This document shows, in pieces, positions 25,939 to 29,856 of a DNA stretch of 29,856 nt (position 1 is its first letter; every line of letters starts with the position of its first letter). Source of the stretch: Chrysochromulina tobinii (taxonomy: Eukaryota > Haptophyta > Prymnesiales > Chrysochromulinaceae). Location: NCBI GenBank assembly GCA_001275005.1, contig JWZX01003252.1, positions 1 to 29,856 on the forward strand. Direction: 5' to 3'. The position numbers were made by a program, and so were the translations under genes. The notes beneath the pieces were generated by a model, which saw only the letters and a list, made by a program, of their open reading frames with translations, was not told the DNA's origin and made no database searches.

Positions 25939-26360
25939 GGTTCGCTCTTATCCTCACGAACCTGGCAAGGTGGGGCGCGCGCGCAGAGGTGTGGCAGTCA
26001 GGCGGCAGCTCTGGAGTTGGCAATGTGCGGAGGCGAGGGTGGTGTGGCAATTTGCTGTGACTGGCGATTGATTCAGTCTCGCTCGCACGGCTGCTGCAGC
26101 AGGCTGCTGCTATGCCATGGCATCACGACAAACGACGCGCGCGCGCGCGCGCGTCGGGCAAAGCCTGCTTCGCTGGTGCACGGTCGGCGCACGCACAAAG
26201 ACCCCACGTAACCCAGCGAAAGCCACGTGTTCCGTTTTGCTTTTCGAAAGTGTGTGCTACTTTACTTGTCCAACACACTCCAAAGGCTGCCGTGTCGTTT
26301 GTCCTCTCACGAAAACAACCCTGACGTGTGCGATTCGTCAACAACTTTGCACCGAGAAAG
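25939..26360. promoter_or_regulatory. Divergent promoter (RPS12 / PFK) with (CG)9 run
   Basis: This is the largest divergent gap (422 bp). It contains a 12-bp palindrome ATGCCATGGCAT at 26112-26123 and an uninterrupted (CG)9 run at 26136-26153, which can adopt Z-DNA and may mark open promoter chromatin. The PFK frame reads into this gap from a GTG at 26328 but has no ATG before 26361. Confidence 0.45.
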
Positions 26361-28085
26361 ATGACCGCCGTGCTCCCCTCACGTGAACTCGCTCTCGCGG
26401 TGGCCGCCGGCGTGGGAATTGGCGCGGCCGCCATGTATCTTTACTCCAGCAAGTTTGGCACCGTGCCCTCACCGACGATTGAAAGACGTGCCAAATTGCG
26501 GGATGTAGTCTCGCAAGTCTTGAAGACGGTAACTGTGCAGGTGCACCACGATGTGGACCTAGCGCCCAAGCCGCCGACAAAAAAGTCGTCAGCCACGTTG
26601 CGCTCGTCGCAGAGCGTCGGCGGCACATCGGCGACCTCAAAGGCCACAGAAGATGTCGCGCCGGAAATGCAGAGCCCGAAAGTATTCGAAACGCCCTCCG
26701 AGAGCAGCAGCCATCTCGCAGCGCACCACCTCTCCACCTGGCAAGATGACGAGAACTCGCACCCCGTTTGGCCCCGGCCAGAGGGCCAGCGCATGCAGAA
26801 GGTGCTCAACCCGATGGCGACAGCGCGGCCGCGTATGAACTTCCTCAACCCGAACGAGAAGGTCATGGGCTCCGTCCTCCTCAATGACTCGAAGGCGGCA
26901 ATGCGCAGCCACGCGCTCGACGGCGGCGGCATCCGTGGCAACGCGTGCAAGTTCATCTGGTGGGAGCCGAACACAGTGAAGGCAGCGCTCGTGACGTGCG
27001 GCGGCCTTTGCCCCGGCCTCAACTCGATCATCCAGGGCGTGACCAACTGTCTTTGGCGCGACTACGGCGTGCGACAGATCATCGGCGTGACCGCGGGCTA
27101 CAACGGTCTGACGAATCCGAGCGAGAACGAGTGGATCGAGCTCAACCCGGAGCTCGTTAGTGAGATTCATATGAAGGGCGGCTCCGTCCTCAAGGCCGGG
27201 CGCGGCGGCTTCGACGCGAGCGCGATCTGCGACACCCTGCGCGCGCACGGCATCAACATGCTCTTCGTCATCGGCGGCGACGGCACGCAGTTCGCCGGCC
27301 ATCTGTTGTATGAGGAGGCACGCAAGCGCAAGCTGGACGTTAGCATCGTGGGTGTACCCAAGTCGATCGACAACGACGTGCTCTTCGTCGACAAGACTTT
27401 CGGCTTTGATTCGGCCGTAGAGGCGGCTGCGGGCGTTATTCGTAACGGCTGGGTCGAGGCGACGAGTTGTGCCAAGGCCGTGTCCATCGTGAAGCTCATG
27501 GGCCGAGACGCGGGCTTCGTCGCGGCGCACGCGTCGCTCGCTTCGAACCTCGTCGACCTGTGCCTCGTACCCGAGGTCGATGTCGAGCTCGATGACATCT
27601 TCTCATACGTGGATGCGACCCTCGAGCGCAAGGGGCACATGGTGATCGTCGTGGCCGAGGGCGCAGGCCAGCGCCACGTGTCCACGGGCAAGAAGGACGC
27701 GTCGGGCCACACGGTGTACGGCGACGTTGGCGTCTTCCTGCGCGATACGCTCAACAAGTACCTGAAGGCCAAGGGAGGGCGCACCTTCTACATCGATCCT
27801 AGCTACATTATCCGCTCGGTCCCGATCACGCCCAACGACCACATCTACTGCGCGCGCCTCGCCAACAACGCGGTGCACACGGCGATGCGCGGCAACACGG
27901 GCGTGTGCGTCGGCGCCGTGCACAACATCATCATCATCCTCAAATCAAAGCTCATCGCGAGCGGCAAGAAGCAGCTAAAGATTAAGAGCTCGACGTGGCA
28001 GACGTGCGTGCAGAACTGCACGATGCCTGATAAGCTCTCAGGCATGCATCAGGCGGACCAGAAGGGGTACGCCCAAGCAGAGTAG
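26361..28085 (+). CDS. PFK: 6-phosphofructokinase, ATP-type of the PPi-related clade, membrane-anchored
   Basis: The 574-aa product phosphorylates fructose-6-phosphate to the 1,6-bisphosphate, the committed step of glycolysis. Motifs: VTCGGLCPGLNS (to 222), GGDGT at 305-309, PKSIDND at 333-339 with the catalytic Asp, TFGFDSA (346-352) and MGRDAGF (380-386). Gly after GGD marks ATP rather than pyrophosphate use. The lysine in PKSIDND is shared with PPi enzymes, a combination known from plant and trypanosome ATP-PFKs. NPNEKVMGSVLLNDSKA also fits that clade. The first 150 residues are extra: a hydrophobic helix at about 9-28 (LALAVAAGVGIGAAAMYLY), then a Ser/Thr/Lys-rich disordered stretch. It may be tethered to an outer organelle membrane. 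The 26361 ATG has A at -3. Confidence 0.94.
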   Translation: MTAVLPSRELALAVAAGVGIGAAAMYLYSSKFGTVPSPTIERRAKLRDVVSQVLKTVTVQVHHDVDLAPKPPTKKSSATLRSSQSVGGTSATSKATEDVAPEMQSPKVFETPSESSSHLAAHHLSTWQDDENSHPVWPRPEGQRMQKVLNPMATARPRMNFLNPNEKVMGSVLLNDSKAAMRSHALDGGGIRGNACKFIWWEPNTVKAALVTCGGLCPGLNSIIQGVTNCLWRDYGVRQIIGVTAGYNGLTNPSENEWIELNPELVSEIHMKGGSVLKAGRGGFDASAICDTLRAHGINMLFVIGGDGTQFAGHLLYEEARKRKLDVSIVGVPKSIDNDVLFVDKTFGFDSAVEAAAGVIRNGWVEATSCAKAVSIVKLMGRDAGFVAAHASLASNLVDLCLVPEVDVELDDIFSYVDATLERKGHMVIVVAEGAGQRHVSTGKKDASGHTVYGDVGVFLRDTLNKYLKAKGGRTFYIDPSYIIRSVPITPNDHIYCARLANNAVHTAMRGNTGVCVGAVHNIIIILKSKLIASGKKQLKIKSSTWQTCVQNCTMPDKLSGMHQADQKGYAQAE

Positions 28086-28806
28086 GCTGCTGTGGACCAG
28101 GCTTCCGCCGGCTTCTGATGTGACTACTGAGCTCCCATCCGTATACACAACCGTGCACAGTTTCTATTGTGATCGATTCGACCTTTCCGGGCGGACGATT
28201 GTCGTGTTGCAGGCCCCCCGACACGACACGACGCGCCGGGCCCGGAGGTAGCGAGCGAGGCTGCGAACCCGTGATTAGAACCGTTGATCCCGTCCGTCCG
28301 AGATATCGTGGCACATGATAGGACGTGATGTATTGTAGCGCGCCTCGTTACCGCGCACCGCTCTATTATAATTACGAGACGATCGAATACCGGTCGCAAT
28401 TATTGAATACCGTCATGTACACGGAGAATACCGTACGTCGTGTACGCGCGCTCAAACCGCGGCCATCCGATCCGGGCCCTGTGGTCAGCCTGTGCGCGTG
28501 CTCGCCCGCGCGACCGATAAAAGCTCGAACAAAACTTAATAAAAAATCGGCACATGCCTGTCTATGCATTAAACCACACACAGAGTCACACAAGAGCCAT
28601 GCCAATACGCACGCACGCACAGTCCAAAAAGAGATCACAACACACAGGAGTTTCTCGCCACCAGGCCGCCGTCCTCTGTTGGGGAGAGACGTCCAGATTT
28701 GGAGATGGACGTCACTAGACGCCACGATGCACGTAAGATGTAGTTGTTCGCGTGGCTGCGCTGCTACAAGCCTGAGCCAGCTACCGTGCGGCAGGCCGAT
28801 TCCGCC
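28086..28806. other. Convergent intergenic region
   Basis: This 721-bp gap lies between the 3' ends of PFK and the ciliary protein gene. It holds an AT-rich patch with ATTATAATTA (from 28365), repeated GAATACCG words nearby (28385, 28405) and A-rich sequence near 28525-28560. Short frames on both strands show no recognisable domain. Confidence 0.5.
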
Positions 28807-29559
28807 TTACTCGGCGTTGAAGATGGTCGTGCCGTAGCTATCGCGCGCGCCAGGTACGTGGCCGCTGTAGCCCGATTTGGCCATCTGCTGAACTTCGTAC
28901 GCCTTGTAGGCTTCGGAGCCCGTCCCTTCGTGGCCCGCCTGCGCACCCTTCTGCGGCTGCCCCCAGTGGCTGTGGCCCGCCTTCGTGATCGCAAGGGGCA
29001 CATGCCCCGAGTACCCAGGCACGATGCCGCCAACCACCTGCCGGTAGTCGGTGCCCGGATCCATTCGCTCCCGATCCCATTTCGCCTTGAGGACGGGCTC
29101 ATCACCCCGGCCCTGCGGGCCGTCGTGCGCGATGCCGCCGAAGGCCGATTGGGCGTGGTGGTCGCGCGAGCCCGGGCGGAAGCCGGCGTAGCCCGGCATC
29201 ACGCCACGCTTCTTGTCCTTGTACTCTGGGAACACCGTCTCCGCCGGCTCACGCCCAAGCACAATTTGCTCCTTCTCGTGACCCGTCATGCTTCCCATCT
29301 TCTTGTGCGTGCCCACGTTGGCCTCCGGCGCGAGTCCGCCCATGGCGGACACGCCGAAGGCGTCGCGTGCACGGGGCACGTGGCCCTGGTAGCCGGGCAC
29401 GACGCCGCGGGACTGCCTATAGTATGGGTCAGCGTCCTCGGCGTGATTCTGCATCATCGACACGGGCGTCTTAGCGGAGACGATCGGCTTGAAGTCGGAG
29501 AACTTGGATGGTCGCTTGGAGACGTCCGTGCCGAGCATACCATACTCCGCATCCGACAT
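28807..29559 (-). CDS. CIMIP2/FAM166-like ciliary microtubule inner protein
   Basis: The 250-aa protein has four copies of a PGYxGHVP-type motif: VVPGYQGHVPRARDAFG (53-69), VMPGYAGFRPGSRDHH (120-135), IVPGYSGHVPLAITKAG (179-195) and GYSGHVPGARDSYG (230-243). Repeated PGYxGxxP elements are characteristic of the FAM166/DUF2475 family, now named ciliary microtubule inner proteins 2, which line the lumen of axonemal doublet microtubules. Intervening segments (SAMGGLAPEA, SAFGGIAHDG) are also repeated, so the protein is built of about four degenerate modules. Low hydrophobicity and no signal peptide suit a cytoskeletal protein. It implies a flagellated life stage. The ATG at 29559 opens the frame. 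Confidence 0.8.
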   Translation of the reverse strand: MSDAEYGMLGTDVSKRPSKFSDFKPIVSAKTPVSMMQNHAEDADPYYRQSRGVVPGYQGHVPRARDAFGVSAMGGLAPEANVGTHKKMGSMTGHEKEQIVLGREPAETVFPEYKDKKRGVMPGYAGFRPGSRDHHAQSAFGGIAHDGPQGRGDEPVLKAKWDRERMDPGTDYRQVVGGIVPGYSGHVPLAITKAGHSHWGQPQKGAQAGHEGTGSEAYKAYEVQQMAKSGYSGHVPGARDSYGTTIFNAE

Positions 29560-29856
29560 TGCTGCCTTCCGGTTTTTGGAGCGGGCCCCAAAGTTGCAGG
29601 ATGAAACCTCTTCTCACGCACTTCACAGACTGCAGGAGGAAAAACAGCCATCCGTTTCAACCAAACAGGTACATGTACATGTATCAACCAATCATGTAAG
29701 ACAGACTACCAAACTTTTCGTTTTGTTTCGGAATGCAATTGCAGAAGAATGCGATGACGCTGCGTTTTGTTCGCGGAGCTGTGTTTGGGGGGTTACGGCC
29801 CGAAGCATACTATATGCAATTCGCAACGGCGCCCGCCGGTGTCGAACACCCCTAGA
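29560..29856. promoter_or_regulatory. Upstream region of the ciliary protein gene
   Basis: This is 5' flank of the leftward CIMIP2-like gene, AT-richer than average near 29640-29760. Two overlapping TACATGTA palindromes lie at 29670-29683, about 110 bp upstream of the ATG, next to a CCAAT word near 29687. No other gene is visible to the window end. Confidence 0.4.

Noticed and set aside
28744-29604. 286-aa plus-strand frame
   Set aside because: It starts at TTG and is antisense to the four-repeat ciliary protein, whose repeats are meaningful only on the minus strand.

Overview
The window is nuclear DNA of a GC-rich, gene-dense, unicellular eukaryote. I see 15 protein genes, no tRNA, rRNA, CRISPR or prokaryotic signals. 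Ribosomal protein eS12, a SWC4/DMAP1 chromatin subunit, PHD/RING and WW proteins, calmodulin-like EF-hand proteins and GT-AG introns make it eukaryotic. A probable flagellar microtubule inner protein suggests a flagellate. An acetyl-CoA synthetase with a signal-peptide-plus-basic leader fits an alga with a complex plastid. A haptophyte is my best guess; other algae are not excluded. Most genes are intronless. One EF-hand gene is clearly split into four exons.

Layout. Bases 1-979 hold no gene I can support. 980-3511 (-) encodes an LMBR1-like nine-helix membrane protein with a Ser/Pro-rich insertion. It diverges, 81 bp away, from acetyl-CoA synthetase (3593-5713, +). 6157-10350 (+) is a large PHD/UIM-like/RING protein. 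11223-11972 (-) is a coiled-coil protein with RAPSP repeats, paired with a membrane-anchored nitroreductase (12301-13359, +). A perfect 33-bp inverted repeat lies just after the nitroreductase. 13924-14535 (-) is a calmodulin-like protein, divergent from SWC4/DMAP1 (14753-15997, +). 16683-17729 (-) is a secreted Cys-cluster protein, divergent from an 831-aa disordered protein (17866-20361, +) with a perfect 54-bp tandem duplication. 21413-22974 (-) is the four-exon EF-hand gene, divergent from a luminal J-domain protein (23253-24053, +), which is followed by a membrane WW protein (24198-25091, +). 25486-25938 (-) is RPS12, divergent from an ATP-type phosphofructokinase with an N-terminal membrane helix (26361-28085, +). 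28807-29559 (-) is a CIMIP2/FAM166-like ciliary protein.

Arrangement. Orientation gives six divergent pairs separated by six convergent junctions. Divergent gaps are short (81-422 bp) and probably act as shared promoters. Convergent gaps are longer (394-1051 bp), the reverse of the usual compact-genome pattern, and several carry short AT-rich patches in otherwise CpG-rich sequence. The genes do not form one pathway: they mix central carbon metabolism (ACS, PFK), calcium sensing, chromatin, translation and the flagellum. I found no defence or mobile system. The most unusual items are the 33-bp foldback, the long convergent gaps, the domain fusions and the reconstructed split EF-hand gene.
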